Of a DNA stretch of 61,579 nucleotides, positions 15,983 through 24,531 are shown in pieces. Location: positions 1-61,579 of the forward strand of contig NZ_JABFAM010000024.1 in the NCBI RefSeq assembly GCF_013623775.1. The letters are read 5' to 3'. The notes under the pieces are model-generated. The model did not search any database, was not told where the DNA came from, and worked only from the letters and a program-made list of their open reading frames with translations. A program made the translations under genes and the position numbers. Numbering within the stretch: the stretch's first letter is position 1; each line of letters opens with the position of its first letter. The DNA is from Rufibacter sp. XAAS-G3-1. GTDB lineage: Bacteria > Bacteroidota > Bacteroidia > Cytophagales > Hymenobacteraceae.

Positions 15983-17551
15983 TTATTCAAAGCCAATATT
16001 CTTTAGCAACTCTCGTCCCCTATCTGTTGTAATGTACTGCTGTAAGGGGCTATTGGGTCGGTCCTTAATAGTCCGGTCTAATAAGCCTTTCTCTAATAAG
16101 GGATCGATATAGCGTCTCACGTTGTCTGTGTGGTTGGCTAGGCCCAGCCCGTCCACCAGAATCTCTTTTCGTTTAGCCGGTTTCAGCGTATAATGTAGAA
16201 CCTTCAGATGCTCTAGTTGTAGGCTCTTTGCCAGCTCTTCTTCAGCTTGGTCGCTAACTTGGTCGCTAACTTGGTCGCTCCCGACTAAGCTATCTTCTAA
16301 AAAGGCTGGTTGGCAGAAAATCTCTACTTCAAAGAAGGTACGGTCATTATCAGTTCGAAAAGTGGGCGCATAAGAACCGTTGTTTTCCAGTACCCTCTTG
16401 ATGGTAGGGATACCAGTAGCTCTGCCCTCTGTTAGGTCCAGTTCCTTTAGGAAATCGCCCAAGCGGCGGTTGCGGTAGCGCCGGGGTCTGATACGGCCAT
16501 TATCAAGGTCTTCCTGGCGAATAGAGCGATCTGGACCACCATAATTAAGAATGACAATGGAGTTGGGGCTAATTCGAATCTCCACTTGTTCCCTTACCAT
16601 GTAGTCTCGGTGGTACAAGGCGTTGGCCACAGCCTCTTCCAGGGCAGCGTAGGGATAGTTCCACACACGCACGGCTTCTGCCTTTCCAGGTTGCTTGATA
16701 ACCTTCTCCCTTAGAAAATTAATCTGTAGCACTTCCAGCGTCTTGCGGATCATAGAAGGCACTGGCCCCGTGATCTTGGGAAACTCTGTGAACTCTGGGT
16801 CTCCTTCACCCTTAGGAAAGTACACCACGTCCACCCATGTAGCGGGGAAGAACTTTTCCGGATGCTCATTGAACATCATCAGCGCCACGTTGCGTGGGAA
16901 GCGGTGCTCTACAGGGCCTTCCACCAGCAGCATCTGCTCCAGCACATCTGCCTTGCTCCGCTGCTCTGTCCACTCCAGCAGCCTACTCCCCATCTTTCGC
17001 AGGTGGTCCTGCACCAACACCATGGATACGTCCTCTAGGCTCGCCTGCGTGTTAGGTCGGTCATCGAAAGGCACCTGGTTGGCCAGGCTGATCAGTTCCT
17101 GCTGCGTCTCTTGATCTGCCTTCACAGAGTTAGCGTAGCGCCGAATGTAGTAAAAGTACCTTTTCTGGCTGGCTGTGATCTGTTCCGGAACCTCATAAGG
17201 ACGATTGGAGCCGCCAGGCACCCAAATAGCCAGAATCTGCTGCCCGTCCACCTCTTCAATGAAGACCTTTGGGCTGTAAATGGGCCTGATCAGGTTGTTG
17301 AAGCCGATCATCTTCTTTTGAATTTCAGCGATCTCCGCAGCAGAGAGCCCCTTTAAAGGCCGTTTGGCCACTCCGTTTACCTCGACTATACCAACGATGA
17401 TATAACCCCCGCCCGTGTTTTCAAAGTCATTAGCAAAGGCGCAAATGGATCGGTAGATGGAGTCTGGATTCCAGCCTTCCTTGAACTCGATTCGGTCTGA
17501 CTCCACTGATCGGTGGTGTAGCAGGTCTTCAATATGGATGTGTAGCGGCAT
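15983..17551 (-). CDS. AlbA/Schlafen-type ATP-binding protein (RecG-like regulator family)
   Basis: 522 residues. The N-terminal AlbA_2 (Schlafen-like) domain contains RIEFKEGWNPDSIYRSICAF and GGGYIIVGI. The middle has YPYAALEEAVANALYHRDY and a GHKL-like C-terminal module (ILNYGGPDRS, GRATGIPTIKRVLE). A short tandem linker repeat (SDQVSDQVSDQ, about residue 428) precedes a winged helix at the end. This family is often mislabelled as RecG helicase or transcriptional regulator; it lacks helicase motifs. Schlafen-like AlbA proteins are common in phage-defence islands and may act on tRNA or other nucleic acid. Its GC content is higher than that of its neighbours, suggesting separate acquisition. 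Confidence 0.8.
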   Translation of the reverse strand: MPLHIHIEDLLHHRSVESDRIEFKEGWNPDSIYRSICAFANDFENTGGGYIIVGIVEVNGVAKRPLKGLSAAEIAEIQKKMIGFNNLIRPIYSPKVFIEEVDGQQILAIWVPGGSNRPYEVPEQITASQKRYFYYIRRYANSVKADQETQQELISLANQVPFDDRPNTQASLEDVSMVLVQDHLRKMGSRLLEWTEQRSKADVLEQMLLVEGPVEHRFPRNVALMMFNEHPEKFFPATWVDVVYFPKGEGDPEFTEFPKITGPVPSMIRKTLEVLQINFLREKVIKQPGKAEAVRVWNYPYAALEEAVANALYHRDYMVREQVEIRISPNSIVILNYGGPDRSIRQEDLDNGRIRPRRYRNRRLGDFLKELDLTEGRATGIPTIKRVLENNGSYAPTFRTDNDRTFFEVEIFCQPAFLEDSLVGSDQVSDQVSDQAEEELAKSLQLEHLKVLHYTLKPAKRKEILVDGLGLANHTDNVRRYIDPLLEKGLLDRTIKDRPNSPLQQYITTDRGRELLKNIGFE

Positions 17552-17887
17552 TGGGTAAAAGTAATATAGTACTGCGAATCGGCAATGACAACATTAAGTG
17601 TGAAGATGTTGCTATTATAGGACAACATCAGCTCACTAAATTCTTTCTTCAGACAACTCTGCTTGGTTAAAGAATAGACTTTTCTGCTGGTGTGGTGTGA
17701 CTGACCACCCTTAAATTTGGGAGGAGCTCAACATCTTAGCATATTGATGATTACATTGATCTCAAGTATGTTACATGTACGATCTGCTATAATAATTAGC
17801 AGCACACCTTAGTATTTCAAGTAGAATATAGTAATTTGAGTAATAATTTTTGAATCTTAAAATAATATAAAATAAGTTTAAAAAAAT
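17552..17887. other. Divergent promoter region, no clear motif
   Basis: About 335 bases between the AlbA-type gene (-) and the helicase operon (+), strongly AT-rich toward the helicase start. No exact TAnnTTTG box, operator palindrome or RNA gene was recognised. Confidence 0.4.
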
Positions 17888-20137
17888 ATGCTTTCACAAA
17901 TACAATACGCTAAGGGTTGTATCTACAAAAATGGCAAAGAGTATGAACCTATAAATTTCTTTTTAGAGGCTCTACCCCAAAGTAAGACCTTTGATTTACT
18001 ATTAGGATATTTCAGTTCCTCCGCTATAAACGTCCTTGCACTAGGATTTGCTCACTTCATTGCTAAAGGCGGGAAGATGAGGGTAGTAATCAATGACGTG
18101 TTATCAGCGCGGGACAAGGAAATCATTCTAAAAGCCCAAGAAAAAGATATAAAGCCTTCCCTATTTTCCCCTAATGACTTCTTATCCATCAAAGAAGGAC
18201 TTGATGATTATGGCCGCCATTTCTTTAACTGTTTGGCTTGGCTCATTAGCACGAAGCGAATAGATATTGTTGCCATTCGACCCAAAGATAAAAATGGTAT
18301 TTCTCACTACAAGTCTGGTGTTTTCAGTGATGGGGATAATCAGGTTCATTTTACAGGTTCCTGTAACTTCACTGCCAATGCCTTATTAGAAAACCTTGAG
18401 GAAATTACCTTAAGGCGTTCCTGGGTGTCAACTTCAGAGTCTGAGTTCATTTCAGAAAGTATAAAAGACTTTGAGAAAATGTTTTCTGGTCAGGAGGAGT
18501 ATGTTGATTATATTAATATAGAAGAAATAGAAGGAATAATCTTCAACCAATTTGGTGATAAAGACTTAGACGCTCTTTTGATTCAGGAATCACAGCTTCT
18601 GGCCAAAAAGAAAAAAAGCATATCTAAAAACAATGCTTTAAAACAAAAATTAGAGGAATTAGAAGTTTCCTTGCAGCAATTACAGCAAGAACCAAAGTTT
18701 CCATTTCCCCAAGGTCCTCGGCCTTACCAATTACAAGCTTACCAGAATTGGGTTAATAACGGATACCAAGGCTTATTTGCCATGGCTACTGGTACTGGCA
18801 AAACCATTACTTCCTTAAACTGCATTTTGGAGGAATACAAAAGAAGTAGAGAATACAAGTTTATTGTATTAGTACCTACCATTGCCTTAGCTAATCAATG
18901 GCAACAAGAAGCATATGAGAAGTTTAACTTTCAAACTGTAACCCTATGTTCTAGTAAACATGCAGGCTGGGAAAGTGCGCTCAAGCAATACGGCAATAAC
19001 ATGACTTACGGCACAGACTGTAATTTTTGTATTATTGCTACTTACGCCTCATTTAGAGGGAAAAAATTTCAAACCTTATTTAATCAATATTTTGGAAAAC
19101 ATCTTCCTAAAATTACCCTTATTGCAGATGAAGCCCATACTTTTGGTTCCTCTCAACTATTAGCTATTTTACCGCATGAAATCAACAAAAGGATTGGCCT
19201 GTCTGCCACTCCCGAAAGAGTATATGATCAGGAAGGCCAAAACCAACTCTGTGAATTTTTCAATTCTCACCCACCTGAGTATACTTATGTATATAATATG
19301 CAGAAAGCAATTGAAGATGAAATCTTATGTCGTTACAATTATTACCCTAAGTTTATAGAATTAACCTCTGAAGAGCTAGCGACCTATCGGGAGATCACCA
19401 AAAAACTGACCAAATACATTGATCCAGCTACAGGAAAGTATCGGGACAATCCCATTGTTAATAACTTGCTTATTCAAAGAAAAAATGTAGTTCATAAAGC
19501 TGCCAAGAAAGAAAACTGTTTGACAGAAATTATAGATGAAATAGGGGTTGATAAGTTTAAATACGCTTTCATTTATGTTCCCGAAGGAAATGAGCCGCAA
19601 TATGCAAAAATTGATACAGTAGAATTCAATGAGGAAGACAATAGAATTATAGATAACTATACCGAAATCTTACACAAGGATTACAACTTGCGTTTGCGCA
19701 AATTCTTAGGCGAAACAACTGACCGAGATGAAATACTAGGGCAGTTCTCTCGTGGTGAACTTGACGCCATCTTAGCTATGAAGTGCTTAGATGAGGGAGT
19801 GGATGTACCAAGAACTCAATATGCTATTTTTTGCTCCAGTACTGGAAACCCGCGCCAATACATCCAACGCAGGGGCCGGGTACTCCGCACCCATAAGGAT
19901 AAAAAGATGGCTTATATTTATGACATGGTCGTAAAGCCCCCTATTGACATTACTCAAGGCGAATCCAAAGAATACAAGTTAGAGAAGAACCTCTTGAAAA
20001 GTGAATTGAATAGATTGATAAACTTTGCCGCCTTGGCTGAAAACAAAATGTACATTTTGAGAGAGATAGAAGACCTAGCCCAAAGCTATGATATTGATAT
20101 TTATGAAATGATGAACAACGAATTAGAAAAATATTAA
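17888..20137 (+). CDS. PLD-nuclease/DEAH helicase, effector arm of the phosphorothioation-type locus
   Basis: 749 residues. The N-terminus (about 1-200) is a phospholipase-D-type domain with an HxK motif (SHYKSG) and GSCNFTANALLENLEE. A coiled segment (about 230-265) follows. The superfamily 2 helicase core has Walker A ATGTGKT (about 299-305), the DEAH box ADEAHTFG (about 411), motif III GLSATPER and motif VI QRRGRVLR (about 660). Family logic: ATP-driven DNA translocation joined to a nuclease. It heads a four-gene operon with gaps of 1-3 bases. Opposite the SspBCD-like genes, it resembles effector modules of PT-based defence (SspFGH or DndFGH type), but the exact SspF/G/H assignment is inference. 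Confidence 0.85.
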   Translation: MLSQIQYAKGCIYKNGKEYEPINFFLEALPQSKTFDLLLGYFSSSAINVLALGFAHFIAKGGKMRVVINDVLSARDKEIILKAQEKDIKPSLFSPNDFLSIKEGLDDYGRHFFNCLAWLISTKRIDIVAIRPKDKNGISHYKSGVFSDGDNQVHFTGSCNFTANALLENLEEITLRRSWVSTSESEFISESIKDFEKMFSGQEEYVDYINIEEIEGIIFNQFGDKDLDALLIQESQLLAKKKKSISKNNALKQKLEELEVSLQQLQQEPKFPFPQGPRPYQLQAYQNWVNNGYQGLFAMATGTGKTITSLNCILEEYKRSREYKFIVLVPTIALANQWQQEAYEKFNFQTVTLCSSKHAGWESALKQYGNNMTYGTDCNFCIIATYASFRGKKFQTLFNQYFGKHLPKITLIADEAHTFGSSQLLAILPHEINKRIGLSATPERVYDQEGQNQLCEFFNSHPPEYTYVYNMQKAIEDEILCRYNYYPKFIELTSEELATYREITKKLTKYIDPATGKYRDNPIVNNLLIQRKNVVHKAAKKENCLTEIIDEIGVDKFKYAFIYVPEGNEPQYAKIDTVEFNEEDNRIIDNYTEILHKDYNLRLRKFLGETTDRDEILGQFSRGELDAILAMKCLDEGVDVPRTQYAIFCSSTGNPRQYIQRRGRVLRTHKDKKMAYIYDMVVKPPIDITQGESKEYKLEKNLLKSELNRLINFAALAENKMYILREIEDLAQSYDIDIYEMMNNELEKY

Positions 20138-20140
20138 CCA

Positions 20141-20374
20141 ATGAAAAAGAGTTTAAATGATAGCCTCCGGGAAGAATTTAGCAATATTCTCGAGGATGAA
20201 GAGGTAAAGCAGTTAGTGGAAAAAAGGAAATTAGAGGCCAGCATTATCAAGGGGGCTTTTGAAAAACTATTAGCGGGAGAACGATTTTTAGAGGCCACTG
20301 AACAAGATATTGAAAAGACAAGAAGTGAGTTTGAAAATTATATATTGAACACTCTGAAAACAAAACAACATTAA
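20141..20374 (+). CDS. Small helical partner protein of the helicase operon
   Basis: 77 residues, charged and helical (SLREEFSNILEDEEVKQLVE). No known domain. It lies 3 bases after the helicase gene and 1 base before the SMC-like ATPase gene, so it is translated in step with both and is probably an adaptor or regulatory subunit. Its size and place are similar to small subunits in multi-gene defence operons. No enzyme motif is visible. Confidence 0.65.
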   Translation: MKKSLNDSLREEFSNILEDEEVKQLVEKRKLEASIIKGAFEKLLAGERFLEATEQDIEKTRSEFENYILNTLKTKQH

Positions 20375-20375
20375 C

Positions 20376-22496
20376 ATGATACTCCGCCAAGTTATTATAG
20401 CCAACTTTTTCTGCTACTTAGACAAAAATGTCTTTGATTTCACAGAAGGGTTAAACATTATTTCAGCTAAGAATGGAGGCGGGAAATCCCAATTCTTTAA
20501 TGCTATCTACTGGGTTTTCTTTGATAGAATATATTCTGACGAAAATTCAAATAAAAAGAAATGGCAAATAGCCCAAAACGTTAGAATATATCCTGACAAA
20601 TTTGCCCATGATTTGCCCATAGGAGATGAGTTTACAACTTCGGTTGAGATAACCCTAGATGCTTTGGATTACCAAAGTCATTCAAGCTCAACAGACGATA
20701 AAGTTCGCTACACCTTCACAAAAGATATAACTTTTAAAAAGAAGGGACAAATAATTGTAAACAACCTACCTGCTGATTTAAGGATTGAATACACCAAGGA
20801 CGGTGAGACCCATATTGTGAATAGGGCCCAGCACGAAATGCTCCTGGACTTTATTTTTCCCAGAAGCATAAGAAAGTTTATGTGGTACCAAGGTGAAACC
20901 ATGGATTTAATTTATGATTTCAGCAACGACTCTACACTAAAGCATGCTATCAATGAAATCTCTTATTTCCCAAAGTATGATTTCATGGATAAAGTGGTTA
21001 AGGCTTCTGAAGTAAGCATTAACAAAAAAATTGAGAAAGAGTTAAACAGGCAAAATAAGCTTACTAAAGAAGAAAACGTTATCTATGCTGACATTGCAGC
21101 AATAGAAAGGACAATAGAGGGACTTGAATCAAGAGTGCTGCTATATACCAACGATATACAATACTATGAGGATGAAATAACTAAAGTAGAGCAAAAGCTA
21201 GAAGGTTTAGATCATTTTATGGAATATAAAATGAAATTAACTAAGCTTGAAGCAGACCTAACTGTTGTAAAGAGCGAAATAGAAAATATTGACAATAACA
21301 CTAAAGAAAGGTTAATAAACAAATGGATGTTGAATGGTTGTGATAAGCTTATAAAAGCCTCAGAATCCAAATTAAACGTACTAAATAGTGAGATTCAAGA
21401 AATAAATAAGACCCAAAATCCGGTCCCTACTACTTTGCCTGGCCCAGAGTATGTAGAAAGAATGCTAGAAGACAAGGTATGTTATATTTGCGAACGCACC
21501 GTCGAGGAAGATTCTGAGCCTTATTTTGCCTTAAAGCGTAGAATGAACGATTTTGAGAAAAGTGCTCAAAATAAAATGCTTCAAGACAATTATACAGAAC
21601 TTAATAGATATAAAAGGCAGCTATTAAAAGACCTACCCTCAATAAATTCTGAAATAGTTGAAAATAATAAAAAGATAGACAGTTTAATTAGCAAACGCAA
21701 TAGTTTAAAGAAACAGATTAATAATATTTTCACGGAACTTGGCTCTGACCAGCGAGCAGATTTAGAGCAAGGAGCTAATATTGCCCAAAATAATACACAG
21801 AAATTAAAATCGCATCGTGCAGATTTAGCAACTAAACATAGATACTTAAATGGGGTAAATTCTGATTTAAGCAGTCAAAGAACCTTGCTGAATGAGAAAA
21901 AAGCTATACGGGATACTTTTGTCAAGAAAAGTGATACAAGTTTAATAGAAAGTGTAGCTGCTAATTATATCAAGATGTTTGTTGCAGGAATCAACAAATT
22001 AAAAACCATAGCTTATACTAACTTAATAAATGAGTTGGAGGCAGAAAGCAATAGGCTTTACTCACTTTATTTGGGTGGCAAACAACAGGGTAAAATTATT
22101 TTTAAAGATGGTGTGCGAATTGTGGATGTAGCAACAGAACAACCATTGGTAGATCTAAACACGGGGGAAATTGTAGCTGAAAAGCTCTCTGTGGCTAATT
22201 CATTTCTTTCCTTAAGTGCTAAGAAAATGAACCGGTCTTATCCTTTGATTGCCGATGCCCCCTCTTCTGACCTAGATAGTGACAATACCTTTAATTTAAC
22301 GATTAATATTGGCAAATCTTTTGATCAGATTATCATCATGTCAAAAGATTATTCTCAATTTACTGACAGCCAATTGAATGATCTTATTGAAAAGGCAGAT
22401 ATTAAAAATTTCTACAGCATTGAAAATATCTTGATAGACCAGAACGGTCCGAACTCAAGAACCAATAAAAGATCAGTGACGACTAAAGTTAAATAA
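20376..22496 (+). CDS. SMC/Rad50-like ATPase with zinc hook (effector arm)
   Basis: 706 residues. Walker A lies at the N-terminus (SAKNGGGKSQFFNAIYW, about 28-45). Long coiled coils (about 215-330 and 400-540) flank a zinc hook CYICERT (about 369-375). The C-terminus has a degenerate signature (LSVANSFLSLSAKK) and Walker B YPLIADAPSSDLD. This is the architecture of DndD/RecN/Rad50-type ATPases that tether or scan DNA ends. It shares an operon with the PLD-helicase and would supply its DNA-loading or sensing part. Which named Ssp or Dnd subunit it corresponds to cannot be settled from sequence reading. Confidence 0.82.
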   Translation: MILRQVIIANFFCYLDKNVFDFTEGLNIISAKNGGGKSQFFNAIYWVFFDRIYSDENSNKKKWQIAQNVRIYPDKFAHDLPIGDEFTTSVEITLDALDYQSHSSSTDDKVRYTFTKDITFKKKGQIIVNNLPADLRIEYTKDGETHIVNRAQHEMLLDFIFPRSIRKFMWYQGETMDLIYDFSNDSTLKHAINEISYFPKYDFMDKVVKASEVSINKKIEKELNRQNKLTKEENVIYADIAAIERTIEGLESRVLLYTNDIQYYEDEITKVEQKLEGLDHFMEYKMKLTKLEADLTVVKSEIENIDNNTKERLINKWMLNGCDKLIKASESKLNVLNSEIQEINKTQNPVPTTLPGPEYVERMLEDKVCYICERTVEEDSEPYFALKRRMNDFEKSAQNKMLQDNYTELNRYKRQLLKDLPSINSEIVENNKKIDSLISKRNSLKKQINNIFTELGSDQRADLEQGANIAQNNTQKLKSHRADLATKHRYLNGVNSDLSSQRTLLNEKKAIRDTFVKKSDTSLIESVAANYIKMFVAGINKLKTIAYTNLINELEAESNRLYSLYLGGKQQGKIIFKDGVRIVDVATEQPLVDLNTGEIVAEKLSVANSFLSLSAKKMNRSYPLIADAPSSDLDSDNTFNLTINIGKSFDQIIIMSKDYSQFTDSQLNDLIEKADIKNFYSIENILIDQNGPNSRTNKRSVTTKVK

Positions 22497-22499
22497 GGA

Positions 22500-22985
22500 A
22501 TGAAAGATAGATTAATAACCGACGTCAATAAAAAAAAGGTTTGGTATGGTCCGGAAGTCTTGAAGGTGAGAGACTTGTTTAGTAGAAAAGAAGAGAAAGG
22601 TTATAATATTACTAGGTCAGATGACAAGTTTTTCTCCAATTATTGGCAAGTTTATGCTTGGGCGGCCATCATTGGGTTTATGAACGATAAGCGTGAAGTA
22701 GGAGCAAACTTAGATAATCGAACTTCTTTTGAGTACCAGGTTATTTATAACGCTTCAGAAAGCATTGCATATGCGCTTATTTTAATGGCAGTTGGCAAAA
22801 TCGAGGAAGAAACTTCTGCTGAAATCCTAAATGCACGAAATATCTTAACCATAATTAGTGAATATGCCGAGGGCGGAGCCAAGCATGTATTAGAGCTACG
22901 TGGTACCCCTGGTTTAGAAAGTCGGTTTAATAATGCAGATGATTACTTTAGAGAGATTTTTGAAAGGGTTAAAGTTCCTGCATAA
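22500..22985 (+). CDS. Small C-terminal member of the helicase/ATPase operon
   Basis: 161 residues, no recognised domain. Contains VWYGPEVLKVRDLFSRKEEK at the start and SIAYALILMAVGKIEEE in the middle, mostly helical, soluble. It starts 3 bases after the SMC-like ATPase gene and is the last gene before the terminator at 23011. It is probably a dedicated subunit of the effector complex. Similar short proteins accompany DndE- or SspG-like roles, but I see no direct match. Confidence 0.65.
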   Translation: MKDRLITDVNKKKVWYGPEVLKVRDLFSRKEEKGYNITRSDDKFFSNYWQVYAWAAIIGFMNDKREVGANLDNRTSFEYQVIYNASESIAYALILMAVGKIEEETSAEILNARNILTIISEYAEGGAKHVLELRGTPGLESRFNNADDYFREIFERVKVPA

Positions 22986-23010
22986 ATAATTGAGTGCCTA
23001 ATTGAGATAA

Positions 23011-23048
23011 AATAAAAGAGTCAGGATTAAAATTCTGACTCTTTTATT
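23011..23048. terminator. Bidirectional terminator between two convergent defence operons
   Basis: A perfect 14-bp stem, AATAAAAGAGTCAG (23011-23024) with CTGACTCTTTTATT (23035-23048), a 10-base loop, A-rich on the left and T-rich on the right. It works in both directions, ending the helicase operon (+) and the DUF4007-to-remnant operon (-). Confidence 0.88.
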
Positions 23049-23339
23049 TTATTCGAAACCTTCTATATTGAGCTTGGAAAAAGCCCTTGTACCCTTAAGC
23101 TTGTTTTTACAAGTTTCAGTAACAGTAATTATAGTACCAAAGAAACGAATTCCCGATTCATCGTCTTTTATTATGTCTTCAATTCATTCTTAAATATCTT
23201 CCAAAATTTGCTCAATATTAGAATTATCCCAGCTTTATTCTCTTTAATAGAGCTGAATATAAAAACCTACTCCTGATCGTTGATAATATTCAAAAACACT
23301 TCTGTTCTCAGTATTAAATGCTTGTTCAATATTGATCAT
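23049..23339 (-). pseudogene. Decayed DUF262 (SspE/GmrSD-like) gene start with four in-frame stops
   Basis: Minus strand, ATG at 23339, 97 codons in one frame ending TAA at 23049. Translation: MINIEQAFNTENRSVFEYYQ, then GVGFYIQLY*RE*SWDN, then IEQILEDI*E*IEDIIKDD and GIRFFGTIITVTE. This is the DUF262 N-terminus, normally like GFYIPLYQREYSWDN...EQLLEDI...FFGTIITV. Stops replace codons 32, 35, 50 and 52 where Q, Y, Q and probably G are expected, and the conserved Pro is Q29. The frame ends where the DGQQR nucleotide-binding motif should come; the rest of the gene (DUF1524-type nuclease) is gone. DUF262/DUF1524 is the architecture of SspE, the PT-sensing effector usually beside SspBCD. Confidence 0.8.
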
Positions 23340-23383
23340 ACATAAGTAATAATACGTACAAGGTAAAGCCAGTGAATTTTTCT

Positions 23384-24526
23384 TCAAGGCTTATCATCAC
23401 TATTTTCTTGAAAATAGTAAATTGCTTCATCATAATGAGTATCAGATATCCCACCTCGCAACAAATAGGAAGCTAATTTTCTTATTATATCATTTGTTAA
23501 ATCATCTACTAACGAAATTACATATTCAAATTCCTCTAACAATATAGCAGCACTTATTGTATGAACTTCAACAAAATCAACAAATCCTCCTTTAAATTGA
23601 GGAGTTCTTGGTAAAAATCTAAGTCTTTCACCTACTAAATTGTCAGTTATCTTATTACTGATTTTTTTACTGCCGTCTTTAGGCTTAAGAAACGCACTTA
23701 CATCTTCTTGGTTTACATCTATAATTGAGCAGATTAGTATGTTGTTGAAATTTTTGTTAGCTATATTACATCTTGGGGTAGCAATAAAAACCAATGAATT
23801 ATTTTCTTTGTTTTTAAAGATATCTCCTGTCCAGAATTTATAACCTTCACTCCTTCTGTAATAATGTTCAATTGCATTAACCTTTACACTTTCATTATTT
23901 TCTCTAATTCCAATAGTGTTTTGATACACTGATCTTATTCCAATTCTTTCGAAGACTTCAGTTGTTCTTTCAATAATATTATTTGGATTTGCCTTTTCAA
24001 TCGAGTTTATAATTTCATGCACCTCTTTTGGTTTGAACTGACATACAAATGAATTATGAATTTCCTTCATGATTTTGTTTTCAAGAGTCCCGCCCCTTGA
24101 AAAGATATTTAAAAAACCACATACACTCATTTTTTGAATTAACCCAACAATCTCATTAGGAGAACGTGTGGTTTTTAATATCTTAAAAACAGTACCTTTA
24201 TCTCCAAGTTCTTCAAATTTGCTTAGGTATGCACTATGAATAAAAATAGGAACTCTATTATTCTCATATTCTTCTAGGATATATTGAACAGATTTAAAGG
24301 TATTTGAGTCATCTTCAGATTTATCATTTGATAAATCCATGATAAAACATTTAATACGATGTTTTGTATCCTGATTAGATGTGACAGCTTCATATTCACT
24401 GTAAGTCCTACAAAAAATTAATTCCATAGGAAATTCAACATCCTCAAATAATTGGTTTAAGGACGTTATAACTTTTTCATCATCTTCAAGGATCAGGATG
24501 GCATCTCCGTTATTTTGGTCACTCAT
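23384..24526 (-). CDS. Receiver-domain protein with unknown output domain
   Basis: 380 residues. Residues about 8-135 are a genuine receiver: acidic E14/D15/D16, phospho-acceptor D64 (FIMDLSND), S97 and K115. The C-terminal 240 residues have no helix-turn-helix and no enzyme I recognise; they contain YYRRSEGYKFWTGDIF, a nucleotide-like or barrel stretch NNSLVFIATPRCNI, and FLPRTPQFKGGFVDFVEVHT. It starts 5 bases downstream of the dual-GHKL kinase gene and must be its partner. A phospho-relay inside a defence locus with a non-DNA-binding output suggests direct switching of an effector. This is an inference. Confidence 0.75.
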   Translation of the reverse strand: MSDQNNGDAILILEDDEKVITSLNQLFEDVEFPMELIFCRTYSEYEAVTSNQDTKHRIKCFIMDLSNDKSEDDSNTFKSVQYILEEYENNRVPIFIHSAYLSKFEELGDKGTVFKILKTTRSPNEIVGLIQKMSVCGFLNIFSRGGTLENKIMKEIHNSFVCQFKPKEVHEIINSIEKANPNNIIERTTEVFERIGIRSVYQNTIGIRENNESVKVNAIEHYYRRSEGYKFWTGDIFKNKENNSLVFIATPRCNIANKNFNNILICSIIDVNQEDVSAFLKPKDGSKKISNKITDNLVGERLRFLPRTPQFKGGFVDFVEVHTISAAILLEEFEYVISLVDDLTNDIIRKLASYLLRGGISDTHYDEAIYYFQENSDDKP

Positions 24527-24531
24527 ATAAA

